Assembly: GCA_031763025.1 (NCBI GenBank)
Contig: JASSKH010000001.1
Location: 22,111,142 to 22,175,141, forward strand
Direction: 5' to 3'
Length of the DNA stretch: 64,000 bases
DNA from: Macrocystis pyrifera
Lineage: Eukaryota; Sar; Phaeophyceae; Laminariales; Laminariaceae
A model generated the notes under the pieces. It worked only from the letters and a program-made list of their open reading frames with translations, did no database searches and was not told the origin of the DNA. Made by a program: the position numbers and the translations under genes. Below are positions 44,169-55,317 of this stretch, in pieces (positions within the stretch are counted from its first letter, which is position 1; the number at the start of each line of letters is the position of its first letter).

Positions 44169-44715
44169 GACTATTAATAGTATAGGTTTCGATCTGCCAA
44201 CTATATATACCATGATACGTACGCGTGTACGCGTATAGGTTCGTCGTGTTTCAGGCACAGCAGTTATAATTGGTGGCGTGTCCTCACATAACTAGGTAGT
44301 CTACACCAGTGCAACATAGTCCTTGTTCGGTTGGTTGGGGTGTTGTGAGGTACATAGAAGAAGAATGTCCTGACAGTCTGGGGTTTTTGGCGAAGCGGAG
44401 AGAAAAAAGACGATTCGGGGTAGGGGGGGGGCGGTGTGATTCCAGGGGAGAGATATATACCTGGGTACTGGCATGTCACGGGAGGACCACTATTAATAGC
44501 TGCACGTATATTCAGGGCAAGCATAATATATATGCGCAGAGGCATCGGTACAGCAGTGGCAACAGCTGCTAGCAGCAGGGACTACAGCAGCAGCAGCAAT
44601 TGAGAGAATCGACGGGCCGGGAGCTGGGGGAGTAGATATATACATACGTTGGTCTTCGATCGTCGCCGCGAGTGTGTTTTTTCTTGGTTGTCTTGTCGTG
44701 TGAGGAGGGAGAGCT

Positions 44716-44812
44716 TGCCCCAAGGGGCATCAGAAATTGGTGGCAACCGTTAGGTTATCCACACGGGATTGGAGTAGTTTTCAACTAGCAATCACCACGC
44801 ATCAGCAAAGCT
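44716..44812 (-). ncRNA. U4-like RNA, probably a truncated copy
   Basis: On the minus strand the sequence starts AGCTTTGC as U4 does, contains GATTGCTAGTTGAAAACT, very close to the U4 segment that pairs with U6 in stem I, then an Sm-like site (AATTTCTGA) and a terminal hairpin TGCCCCTTGGGGCA. The 5' stem-loop with its kink-turn, normally about 30 bases between the first two motifs, is absent, and total length is 97 against about 145. It is likely a pseudogene, but the other U4 landmarks are in the correct order. Confidence 0.45.
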
Positions 44813-45217
44813 TCACGCACAATGGTATTGCCCGAGGAGCAAAGATACCTCACAGGCACATCTCTGGTTGGGCACCTTTACAACGATGTACCTTCAGCAG
44901 TTGTTTTGCACTGCGCAAACACAACATAATTTGCCGCACAACATGTATTATTTCGATTTGTTTTTGCTCGTCCTTATTTTATTGTTTGATACTCGTTTGT
45001 ACTCAAGTATTAATAGTGGTGGTGATGGTGTCCAAATGACTCTTCACCGCTATATGCCGGTTTCGGTGTGCCGCGCGAGGAACCCGCTCTATCGTGATCA
45101 ATCCGCACTAATTTCAACACAACATTTCCCTCACTAACTTCAAGATGTTTTTTTTTCCACACTAAAATCAAGATATTGGTTTTCAAAAAGTCGAAAGAAA
45201 GTAAAAATATCTATATT

Positions 45218-45689
45218 CCCAAAACTCGGGTCAGAATCGGAAAACACTCAAACCCGAGCGAGATAGCCGCCGCTGCACTAAATCCAAGATAAAAAATCCG
45301 GAAAAAATCTCGATTTTCTTTTTCTTGTCGTTCCGCGGTACGGCGCTGGACAGCCGGGCGCAGGCAGAAACGTGAGAGTTTGAATCCCGCCTCTGCACGG
45401 CGTTTTATGTTTTTCGTTGGTGCAGTGAGTAAGTGTATGAGTTTTAGTGTCCCAAAACTCGGGTCAGAATCGAAAAAAACACTCAAACCCGAGCGAGATA
45501 GCCGCCGCTGCACTAAATCCAAGATAAAAAATCCGGAAAAAATCTCGATTTTTTTTTTTCGTGTCGTTCCGCGGTACGGCGCTGGACAGCCGGGGCCCGG
45601 GCAGAAACGTGAGAGATTTCGAATCCCACCTCTGCACATCGTTTTATTTTTTTCGTTGGTGCAGTGAGCAATTGCATGAGTTTTAGTGT
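45218..45689. repeat. Two tandem copies of a 233-239 bp tRNA-like repeat
   Basis: Units at 45218-45450 and 45451-45689 are about 95 percent alike by eye, both starting CCCAAAACTCGGGTCAGAAT and ending GAGTTTTAGTGT. Each contains GTACGGCGCTGGACAGCCGG and a GAGTTTGAATCCCGCCTCTG or GATTTCGAATCCCACC stretch resembling a B box. A dimeric SINE or a tandem duplication of one are the likely explanations. Confidence 0.6.
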
Positions 45690-46154
45690 TCCTTTTTTTG
45701 TTTGGGTTACAGCAATTGTATGGGTCAAGTATATATGACGTCATGGCAAAAGCGTGGGGTGTTCGCTTTTCGTTTTTATTCGTGGGTGCATGGTGAGTGG
45801 GTGGGTGGCTTAGTGGGTGTGTCGATGGGTTCGTGGATGGGTATCAGTGGGTGCGTGGGTGCGTGGGTCGGTTGGTATATATGTGGGAGTGGGAGAGTGA
45901 TTTCGTGCCTGTGGTAGTTGGCCCTGTTTTTTTTTTTTTTTGTGACGAATGCAAACAGCAGTGTTTCTCGTGCGCTATCACACCGCGGCCCCGCCCTCTA
46001 GCATATTTCGTCTCCCCGATTCCAGACAAAATGAATTCCATGTTCCCTTCTATGTACTGGCAGGTATAAGCAGAACACTTTAAGTTTCAGGTACAATAAA
46101 CAAATTGCATATAAACCTACTTGCATACTATATATTTCTCTCCATTATTCTCTC

Positions 46155-46350
46155 TCTTGTCTCTGAGCGTATACTCGGCTGTTCCATCCCTGGCCTCTCA
46201 GAGCTCTCACTTGAATATCGCCTCCTTCGATTACTTGCCAGCGAGATGATTTTTTCCTTTTTTCTTCTTTCGTTTTGTGTGCGTGCGTGTACCCAGAGCA
46301 TGGCACCGCGGGCGTGCCCGGCGCCGTCGCGGGTGTCAGCGGGGGGTGTT
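46155..46350. mobile_element. Inverted fragment of the 1.16-kb element
   Basis: CATCCCTGGCCTCTCAGAGC, TTTCTTCTTTCGTTTTGTGT and CCGTCGCGGGTGTCAGCG match, in reverse, the right part of the element at 37322-38481 with moderate divergence and one internal deletion. It is an older copy. Confidence 0.6.
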
Positions 46351-47044
46351 GGCGGATATTTCAGCGTACCACGACAGTAGTCATCCTTATATTTCTCCGT
46401 ACCTGTGGTATTAACTAATACCTGGTACGAGTAATTTGTACGGTAATGTAAGAATTCCGTTTGGTATTCATGTTGATGTTTAAACGACCCTTATATTTAC
46501 ACTAGTGACTTAATGCTGCTCGATGGTACAGTAGTGATGACTATGGTACTAATATAATGTGGTGTCGCATTGGATCTACACCTGTGAAGCGGTGACCGGT
46601 CTAGGGTAGTGGTAAGGGTAGTGGTAAGGGACGCAGGTGGTTCTGGCAGCTGGAAAGCAGTGCTTCGCTTCTTCTGATTTAGATCTTCTTATTGATGGCG
46701 AGAGCTGAGGAGGTGCTCTGGTAGAGAAGTGAGTAGGTAGGGGGGCGGGACTCGACGCCCAGATATACTCGTCCCACCCCACGCCACAAGCTCTCCTAAA
46801 TTCCTCTTATCTGATGTACGCCTACAGAACTTTCCTATGGCTACCAATCGTTCTTCTGCTAATATAAGAATATCTCACTTCGTGATCCTATCTGCGTTAA
46901 GGAACATTACTCTCATCTAAGGGGTTTTCCGCCCTAGGGAACATTCCTAAGAGAACGTTACTCTCAACTAACGGAATATCCGCCGGGTTAATCCATTCTT
47001 TGGATTATTCTCGTATTCGTGAGACTAGAAGACTGCAACGTATT

Positions 47045-47245
47045 ATCTATATATATAGCCCATGAATACTCTACTCATATCACATTAGCCCACCCTGAAT
47101 AGTCGTATATGCAGACCACAAGATGGTCGGAGGGTGATGACAAAGTTCATCCCAAACGGCCAGGAAAAAGGTGGTCGAAGATGCGGCTATTCGAAACAAA
47201 CGAAATGAGGCTATAGACCCCCCCCACACCTCGTAATAAGACCCA
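47045..47245. repeat. Retroelement-associated repeat, also at 58490
   Basis: ATCACATTAGCCCACCCTGA...TAG, GGTCGAAGAT, GCGGCTATTC and CCACACCTCGTAA recur in order at 58497-58670, inside the gypsy-containing insertion. It may be part of that element's LTR or 3' untranslated region. Confidence 0.5.
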
Positions 47246-47265
47246 AGTCACAATCTACACCGTTG

Positions 47266-47418
47266 TCTTCTTCTTTTTTATCCTCGGGCGGATTGGAAAA
47301 AACAATTTTAAAGCTTAAACTCACGACCCTTCGACGTCTAGAATACGTGTCGTGTGTCAATTTAAGCCGTAGCTCCCGTTGCAATAGTAGTATAGAGCAG
47401 GCTGCTGCTACCACCGTC
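47266..47418 (-). mobile_element. Second short repeat family, copy 2
   Basis: Diverged partner of 26742-26915, with GCAACGGGAGCTACGG and GGTCGTGAGTTTAAGC on the minus strand and an A-rich tail. Confidence 0.5.
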
Positions 47419-48050
47419 TTTTAGTACAAGATTTCCCTTCGGAGTCTCGTCGCGCTCATCATGTTGAACGAAAACACAGGCTATTGATACGTTTGCATAG
47501 CGCTCAGCTTGTGTTCATAACGGGGGTGACGCAAGAAATGAGAAGAAAAATGCCCAAATCAACCTGAATATTTGGTTCGAATTAAGACAACAGAGATGTT
47601 TGTAGAGATTTTGGTGGTTACACCACAGAAAACCAAAACCAAGTAGAATAGCCTGGCTGCATCATTAGAAAGCAGCAGAGCAGCACAGCGCACCACAGTA
47701 GTAGATATTGGTACAGATACACCACAGTAGCAGCAGCAGAGCAGAAAAGCAGCAGTGCCGAAATGAAAAACCCTAAACACTCAAAACTTGTCGGCCAATG
47801 AGCGGGAACGTAATGTCGTACCTGGTATGTATTAACACAGTAGTAGTAGCTCTCCGTGGGCTGTATGTAGCAGAAGAAAGTAACGTAATTTTACGGGGGT
47901 TTTTCGCTGACGCCTGCTTAACATAAAACGTTAAGTGTTACATTGTTATCCAAGGTGTGCACTACTTACTGTTTCGTATTTATGCGATGCAAAGCAGTGG
48001 GTGAGCCGCAAAGAGATATTGAAACAGGGCAATATCCTATTCTTGCAGGC

Positions 48051-48222
48051 ATACTTACCTGGCGGGGGCTTGCCAGTGGTCAATATGACTGGTGACCCCA
48101 GGGGGAGCAGGCTCTTGCACTGGGCTCGACCCTGGAGTGCTGTAATCCCTGGAGAATATTCCTTCGGGGGTATCTCTACCGCATAGTTTTTTTTCCGGGG
48201 AGGTGTCGCTTGAGACCCTCCC
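48051..48222 (+). ncRNA. U1 spliceosomal RNA, copy 3
   Basis: This copy is more diverged than the other two: GCTCGACCCTGG for GCTAGACCCTGG, GCATAGTTTTTTTT for GCATAATTTTTTT at the Sm-type site, and TTGAGACC for TTGCGACC in the 3' hairpin. The 5' end ATACTTACCTGG and the conserved upstream block (AAAGCAGTGGGTGAGCCGCA at -60) remain. It could be a variant gene or an early pseudogene. Confidence 0.85.
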
Positions 48223-48526
48223 AAATCCTCAAACAAACACCCACACAACCTAGAACTATTATCACCAATCACCAAACACACGAACGACAACAGAGTATAG
48301 CACGGGTTATTGTTGTTGTATGCTCACATTATCTCTTGAGAAAAAAAAAAAACCGTGGTCACACAAACGTGCCAGAGCCCTACCGTAGGAAGGTCCGAGA
48401 AACAAAACAAATGTTACGCCATTGAGAAGGAGGAATGTTAACATCAATACGTAGCCGTTGACTGAATGCGTAATGCGCTGGTGCGGTGGTGGTGCTCGGC
48501 GCTGAGCTGTTTGGTTGGTGTTTGTT

Positions 48527-48703
48527 GTCCCCGAGGGGACGTACCTCACAAGGCGGTAATGGAATACCAAGAAAATCCAGCCGGAACACCGCAAGCAGCG
48601 CTAAACCGGACAAATTCAAAAACAGGTGTGAAAATGTCAATCAGTTTTCACACTGATTAGAACAGATACTACACATGATCTTAGCCGTAGGCTGAGAAGG
48701 TAT
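48527..48703 (-). ncRNA. U2 spliceosomal RNA, class B copy 1, lacks stem IIb
   Basis: This copy has the class B stem-loop I with one more change (minus strand CTTCTCAGCCTACGGC) and the branch-site region GTAGTATCTG. It lacks 15 bases that form the IIb hairpin, making it 177 instead of 192 bases. Its upstream element reads ATATTTCCGGCTG and lies at -54 rather than -60. All three defects suggest a pseudogene. It belongs to an outlying unit interrupted by a minisatellite element and a SINE. Confidence 0.75.
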
Positions 48704-48824
48704 GATTTATAATCAACTAAGGTGTCATGATTCTATCAGGCTGTCAGCCGGAAATATTAGCTGCACGTACTCACCAGATTAGGGCCGTATGCTTGCGTAT
48801 GCTTGACATCTTATTTTTTTGAGG

Positions 48825-49702
48825 GGCTTTTCGCGGGTCATGACCCGACCCGCGGGTCGGGTCACGGGGTGTTCAAAATGTCACGGGTCGGGTCAGGTCG
48901 GGTCAGGAAGTATTCAAACTCTCACGGGTCGGGTCGGGTCGGGTCGGGTCAAGAGGCATTCTAATCTCACGGGTCGGGTCGGGTCGGGTCAAAAGTTTTT
49001 CAAATCTCACGGGTCGGGTCGGGTCGGGTCAAGAGGTGATGAAAAGCTCACGGGTCGGGTCGGGTCATGACCCGTGAGAAACGGGTCACTCGCGGGTCAG
49101 GCCACCGTGACCCGCGAGTTCTTTTCTGCTGACCCGCGGGTCGGACCCGCGCATCCGGCCCGCGGATCCGACACTCAAAGCACTTCCCGCTCTCTTACCC
49201 AAAGGCTTTTCTCGTACAAGTACCCAATAATACTCCTTTGGTATCTTATTCAAGCATTAAAACACTGCCAAATCCATATACGCATGCCCGCATCCATTGA
49301 TACCCACTACAGCCAGGCCACATAGTGCTTGTGGGCACAAAAATGCATATTAAATTGTTTTTGAAGAGTCGACCCACGGGCCGGATCCGCAGGTCGGACC
49401 TGCCGGTCAAGATAAATAGTCTCGCGGGTCAAGGTGACCCGACCCGCATGAAACCCGTGTCTCACGGGTCAATCTGAAGGTGACGGGTCGGGTCGGGTCG
49501 GGTCAGGAGGTTTTGAAATCTCGCGGGTCGGGTCGGGTCGGGTCAGGATATTTTCATATCTCACGGGTCGGATCGGGTCGGGTCGACAACTTTTTTAATC
49601 TCGAGGGTCGGGTCGGGTCGGGTCAAGAGGATTTCAAAATATCGCGGGTCGGGTTGAGTCAGGACCCGACCCGTGAGATTGGACCTGACCCGCGAAAAGC
49701 CA
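48825..49702. repeat. GGGTC minisatellite bounded by inverted repeats
   Basis: GGCTTTTCGCGGGTCATGAC at the left is mirrored by GACCCGCGAAAAGCC at the right. Inside are two arrays (48850-49085 and 49480-49700) of 40-50 base units, each CTCACGGGTCGGGTCGGGTC plus a variable AT-rich spacer such as AAGAGGCATTCTAA. The whole element sits in a U2-containing unit at the point where other units have only a T run. It is probably a foldback-type DNA element with an expanded interior. Confidence 0.7.
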
Positions 49703-49892
49703 TGTTTCTTTGCCCATTTATTATCTTCGCCCTTCTTGCTCGTGCTGCCGGGACAACATAATAATATATTTCCGGGGATTTCTTCTTTCAGGAATTTTTG
49801 AGTGATCAACGTTCAAGATCATGCTACATATTGTCGGATGGCAAGCATAATCAATTATAATATGCACAAGTGTTGAATGGAGGTAAGGTGTC

Positions 49893-50204
49893 CCCGGTGA
49901 CTTGGTAGGTGTGGTCCGCGAGCCTATCAAGATCAATTTCGTGAGTTCGAGTCTCACCGAGTGCATGCTCGTAGGGACTTTTTCTTGCTTAAAATTGATT
50001 ATCGGAAAGCGCGAGAGCGTGATTTAGCTGTACATTCGATGAAAATCGACGAGCAGTGGGAATGCTGAACCCTTTGCGCGATAAAAACTAAAGGCACGTA
50101 CCAGGGGGGGGAAGGGACGACACCTGTGACCACGGCTTGTCCAGAAGATCGCTGAGGGTAAATCCTCCTACGAATTAGACTGGAAAGTAATAGTGATAAA
50201 AAAA
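49893..50204 (+). mobile_element. tRNA-derived SINE copy D, with empty site in sister units
   Basis: The full-length SINE is flanked by AAGGTGTC at 49885-49892 and 50205-50212. The sister U2 units contain the uninterrupted GGAGGCAAGGTGTCTTATCA, which is the pre-insertion site. This defines the element as about 312 bp with an 8-bp target duplication. A-box-like and B-box-like (GAGTTCGAGTC at 49943-49953) motifs lie in the first 65 bases. Confidence 0.85.
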
Positions 50205-51779
50205 AGGTGTCTTATCACACCTCACAAATAATAGCAGAGAGAGAAAGAGAGCTCCGCCCGCTCAAACTCCTATGGTACTACTGGTTTCACGTACGAAAAA
50301 CAAAACCTAGTCAAGATCATGGATCCGCAGGATATATATCTTTGAGGCCGCCATCTACATTCAGTGGCCCTGCCCGACACGAAGCGGATTGAGCGTGGGC
50401 TAGTTCTATGTCGAGATCGAAGGTCTACCGTCGCGTATGAGCTGCTGCATGTTTTCTGTGCTAGTTCGCGGGGTGATTTCGACACCATGTAGAAAATGTT
50501 ATTCACCGAATTGGTGTCGTTCGGCTCACATGGCATGGCACGGGGGGGGGGGGTGGGGCTTGGCCCAAGCGGCGCGTCTCTGTGTCAGCTACCCCTGCTC
50601 GTGGCCGCACCGTCGATCAAACGCCCGGCTGACTCTTGCACTTCGTGCCCGAGTCATTGCGTGCTTGGCGTGCACTCAACAAAGCAAAGCTGCTCGAAAA
50701 AAATGAAAGCAATGAACGGGCGTTTCGAAAGTGTATTGCGTTATAACACAGGATTTTGCTTCAACTTTAGTTAGTTAGTTTGATGTTTGCGCTACATATA
50801 ACACAGGATTTTGCGGAGTATTGCCGAGGTACGAGAAAATTTATGTTTTGTACGTACGGGAGAAATTGACCAATCAGATCAACACGGGTTGTTGTACCCG
50901 TATAGTCTAGAAGTAAGTGCACCTGGGCCCAGCTCTGCTGTAGCAGTTGACTCCCGACCGAGAGGACGCAGCGAGGCAGGGTCGTCAAAACAAGTCCCAG
51001 GTGTGGAAAAGACTGGTTTAGCTTCCTGGTGTATAGCTTTAGACTGGTGGGAGCTGCTGTCTTCTTCGCTGATCGGTTAGCTTGCTTCGATTTTGAGCCA
51101 GGCAGCATCAGCGCCACGTACTACGTAAGTTGTGGTATTGAATGCTGGGTCGACGGAAATTCAGCGAGCCAGACGTTCGGCATATATACTTTGTTGGATT
51201 GTTTGCGACGATTTTTTTGGATTGTTTCTTGATACTCGCGGGAGAGCCAAAGAGACAGATACACTCCCAGGAATAGTACGATGACAGGCCCACTATAATA
51301 CTGTATGTACCAGGTACACCAAACAACCCAAAACGCCTTGCCCAAGATAACTCCTTCTCCCTCATATACGTCACCCATTAATTTTGTTTGCTGGGGTGGG
51401 AGAATGGTGAACACGTATATATGGCATGTGACCACGTGACCACGGCTTGTTCAGAAGATCGTCGAGGGTATAGACAATTCTTACGTACTTGCTTGTTGCG
51501 ATTTAAACACGCGAATTTAGCTGAAAAGCAAACATGATGTATACTCCCTGACACGGCAGCACCAACTAACTGTGTTGATAATATTGGGTGTTTGGGTGTC
51601 ATCGGTCGTGAACGAGACCAAGGGGGGCTGATTGAATTGCTCGTGGTTTTTACGATATGTATACTTGATCATTCTGATACTATACGTGTAGCTTTGAGGC
51701 AGCAGGATCCGGTGAAGTAGTGCTCGGGATGAGGTCCGGTGTGTTGAGTGTTGGGGTGTTTGGTTGGTGTTGTTGTGTT

Positions 51780-51971
51780 GTCCCCGAGGGGACGGACCTT
51801 ACAAGGCGTTAATGGAATGCCAAGAAAATCCAGCCGGAACACTGCAAGCAGCGCTAAAACCCGACAAATTCAAAAACAGGTGTGAAAATGACACTCCATG
51901 AGTGCCAATCAGTTCTCACACTGATTAGAACAGATACTACACATGATCTTAGCCGTAGGCCGAGAAGGTAT
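51780..51971 (-). ncRNA. U2 spliceosomal RNA, class B copy 2 (array unit 1)
   Basis: All main U2 parts are present: branch-site region GTAGTATCTG, stem IIa with one loop change, stem IIb with a G-U replacing an A-U pair (GGCACTC/GAGTGTC), Sm site TGTTTTTGA and terminal hairpin. Stem-loop I is altered, CTCGGCCTACGGCTAAG in place of class A CTCGGCCTTTTGGCTAAG, so it keeps the pairing but shrinks the loop from four to three bases. The length is the same 192 as class A because of an extra T later. The PSE lies at 52019-52031, 60 bases upstream. Confidence 0.88.
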
Positions 51972-52018
51972 GATTTATGAGCGACTAAGGTGTCATTACT
52001 GTATAGCCTCTAGGCTGT

Positions 52019-52031
52019 CAGCCGGAGATAT
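52019..52031 (-). promoter_or_regulatory. snRNA proximal sequence element of U2 (class B)
   Basis: ATATCTCCGGCTG on the minus strand at -60. Identical elements lie before the other array copies at 53693-53705, 55365-55377, 57031-57043 and 62976-62988. Confidence 0.65.
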
Positions 52032-53453
52032 TAGCTGCACGTACTCGCCAGATCAGGGCCGTATGCTGGCGTATGCTTGACATCTTTTTTTTTTTTGCCC
52101 TTCTTGCTCGTGCTCCCTCTGTCTGTGTAATTTCTTGCCACTCGTACTGCAGTTAGTTGCGCGCTGTCGGGACAGCATAATAATATATTTCCGGGGCTTT
52201 CTTCTTTCAGGAATTTTTTGAGCGATCAACGTTCAACTTCGTGCTACACATTGCAGATTGTCGGATGGCAAGCATAATCATAATATGCACAAGTGTTGGA
52301 ATGGAGGCAAGGTGTCTTATCACTCCTCACAAATAATAGCAGAGAGTGAAAGAGAGCTCCACCCGCTCAAACTCCTATGGTACTATTAATACTATTAATA
52401 GTTTCACGCACGAAAAATAAAACCTAGTCAAGATCACGGATCCGCAGGATATATATCGTCGAGGCCGCCATCTACATTCAGTGGCCCTGCCCGACACGAA
52501 GCGGATTGAGCGTGTTTTGTACGTACGGGAGAAATTGACCAATCAGATCAACACGGGTTGTTGTACCCGTATAGTCTAGAAGTAAGTGCACCTGGGCCCA
52601 GCTCTGCTGTAGCAGTTGACTCCCGACCGAGAGGACGCAGCGAGGCAGGGTCGTCAAAACAAGTCCCAGGTGTGGAAAAGACTGGTTTAGCTTCCTGGTG
52701 TATAGCTTTAGACTGGTGGGAGCTGCTGTCTTCTTCGCTGATCGGTTAGCTTGCTTCGATTTTGAGCCAGGCAGCATCAGCGCCACGTACTACGTAAGTT
52801 GTGGTATTGAATGCTGGGTCGACGGAAATTCAGCGAGCCAGACGTTCGGCATATATACTTTGTTGGATTGTTTGCGACGATTTTTTTGGATTGTTTCTTG
52901 ATACTCGCGGGAGAGCCAAAGAGACAGATACACTCCCAGGAATAGTACGATGACAGGCCCACTATAATACTGTATGTACCAGGTACACCAAACAACCCAA
53001 AACGCCTTGCCCAAGATAACTCCTTCTCCCTCATATACGTCACCCATTAATTTTGTTTGCTGGGGTGGGAGAATGGTGAACACGTATATATGGCATGTGA
53101 CCACGTGACCACGGCTTGTTCAGAAGATCGTCGAGGGTATAGACAATTCTTACGTACTTGCTTGTTGCGATTTAAACACGCGAATTTAGCTGAAAAGCAA
53201 ACATGATGAATACTCCCTGACACGGCAGCACCAACTAACTACTGTGTTGATAATATTGGGTGTTTGGGTGTCATCGGTCGTGAACGAGACCAAGGGGGGC
53301 TGATTGAATTGCTCGTGGTTTTTACGATATATGTATACTTGATCATTCTGATACTATACGTGTAGCTTTGAGGCAGCAGGATCCGGTGAAGTAGTGCTCG
53401 GGATGAGGTCCGGTGTGTTGAGTGTTGGGGTGTTTGGTTGGTGTTGTTGTGTT

Positions 53454-53645
53454 GTCCCCGAGGGGACGGACCTTACAAGGCGGTAATGGAATGCCAAGAA
53501 AATCCAGCCGGAACACTGCAAGCAGCGCTAAAACCCGACAAATTCAAAAACAGGTGTGAAAATGACACTCCATGAGTGCCAATCAGTTCTCACACTGATT
53601 AGAACAGATACTACACATGATCTTAGCCGTAGGCCGAGAAGGTAT
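53454..53645 (-). ncRNA. U2 spliceosomal RNA, class B copy 3 (array unit 2)
   Basis: Same as array unit 1 except that near the 3' end it has AAGGCGGTAATGG on the plus strand where the others have AAGGCGTTAATGG. That is the class A state at this base and hints at gene conversion or an ancestral base. The PSE is at 53693-53705. Confidence 0.88.
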
Positions 53646-55125
53646 GATTTATGAGCGACCAAGGTGTCATTACTGTATAGCCTCTAGGCTGTCAGCCGGA
53701 GATATTAGCTGCACGTACTCGCCAGATCAGGGCCGTATGCTGGCGTATGCTTGACATCTTTTTTTTTTGCCCTTCTTGCTCGTGCTCCCTCTGTCTGTGT
53801 AATTTCTTGCCACTCGTACTGCAGTTAGTTGCGTGCTGTCGGGACAGCATAATGATATATTTCCGGGGCTTTCTTCTTTCAGGAATTTTTTGAGCGATCA
53901 ACGTTCAACTTCGTGCTACACATTGCAGATTGTCGGATGGCAAGCATAATCATAATATGCACAAGTGTTGGAATGGAGGCAAGGTGTCTTATCACTCCTC
54001 ACAAATAATAGCAGAGAGTGAAAGAGAGCTCCACCCGCTCAAACTCCTATGGTACTATTAATACTATTAATAGTTTCACGTACGAAAAATAAAACCTAGT
54101 CAAGATCACGGATCCGCAGGATATATATCGTCGAGGCCGCCATCTACATTCAGTGGCCCTGCCCGACACGAAGCGGATTGAGCGTGTTTTGTACGTACGG
54201 GAGAAATTGACCAATCAGATCAACACGGGTTGTTGTACCCGTATAGTCTAGAAGTAAGTGCACCTGGGCCCAGCTCTGCTGTAGCAGTTGACTCCCGACC
54301 GAGAGGACGCAGCGAGGCAGGGTCGTCAAAACAAGTCCCAGGTGTGGAAAAGACTGGTTTAGCTTCCTGGTGTATAGCTTTAGACTGGTGGGAGCTGCTG
54401 TCTTCTTCGCTGATCGGTTAGCTTGCTTCGATTTTGAGCCAGGCAGCATCAGCGCCACGTACTACGTAAGTTGTGGTATTGAATGCTGGGTCGACGGAAA
54501 TTCAGCGAGCCAGAAGTTCGGCATATATACTTTGTTGGATTGTTTGCGACGATTTTTTTGGATTGTTTTTTGATACTCGCGGGGGAGCCAAAGAGACAGA
54601 TACACTCCCAGGAATAGTACGATGACAGGCCCACTATAATACTGTATGTACCAGGTACACCAAACAACCCAAAACGCCTTGCCCAAGATAACTCCTTCTC
54701 CCTCATATACGTCACCCATTAATTTTGTTTGCTGGGGTGGGAGAATGGTGAACACGTATATATGGCATGTGACCACGTGACCACGGCTTGTTCAGAAGAT
54801 CGTCGAGGGTATAGACAATTCTTACGCACTTGCTTGTTGCGATTTAAACACGCGAATTTAGCTGAAAAGCAAACATGATGAATACTCCCTGACACGGCAG
54901 CACCAACTAACTACTGTGTTGATAATATTGGGTGTTTGGGTGTCATCGGTCGTGAACGAGACCAAGGGGGGCTGATTGAACTGCTCGTGGTTTTTACGAT
55001 ATATGTATACTTGATCATTCTGATACTATACGTGTAGCTTTGAGGCAGCAGGATCCGGTGAAGTAGTGCTCGGGATGAGGTCCGGTGTGTTGAGTGTTGG
55101 GGTGTTTGGTTGGTGTTGTTGTGTT

Positions 55126-55317
55126 GTCCCCGAGGGGACGGACCTTACAAGGCGTTAATGGAATGCCAAGAAAATCCAGCCGGAACACTGCAAGCAGCGC
55201 TAAAACCCGACAAATTCAAAAACAGGTGTGAAAATGACACTCCATGAGTGCCAATCAGTTCTCACACTGATTAGAACAGATACTACACATGATCTTAGCC
55301 GTAGGCCGAGAAGGTAT
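55126..55317 (-). ncRNA. U2 spliceosomal RNA, class B copy 4 (array unit 3)
   Basis: No difference from array unit 1 was seen in the 192-base body. The PSE is at 55365-55377. Confidence 0.88.

Noticed and set aside
48830-49700. GGGTC arrays considered as a CRISPR array or telomere-like sequence
   Set aside because: The units are degenerate, spacers are AT-rich and related, repeats are not palindromic direct repeats of CRISPR type, the genome is eukaryotic, and the unit is not a telomere repeat.
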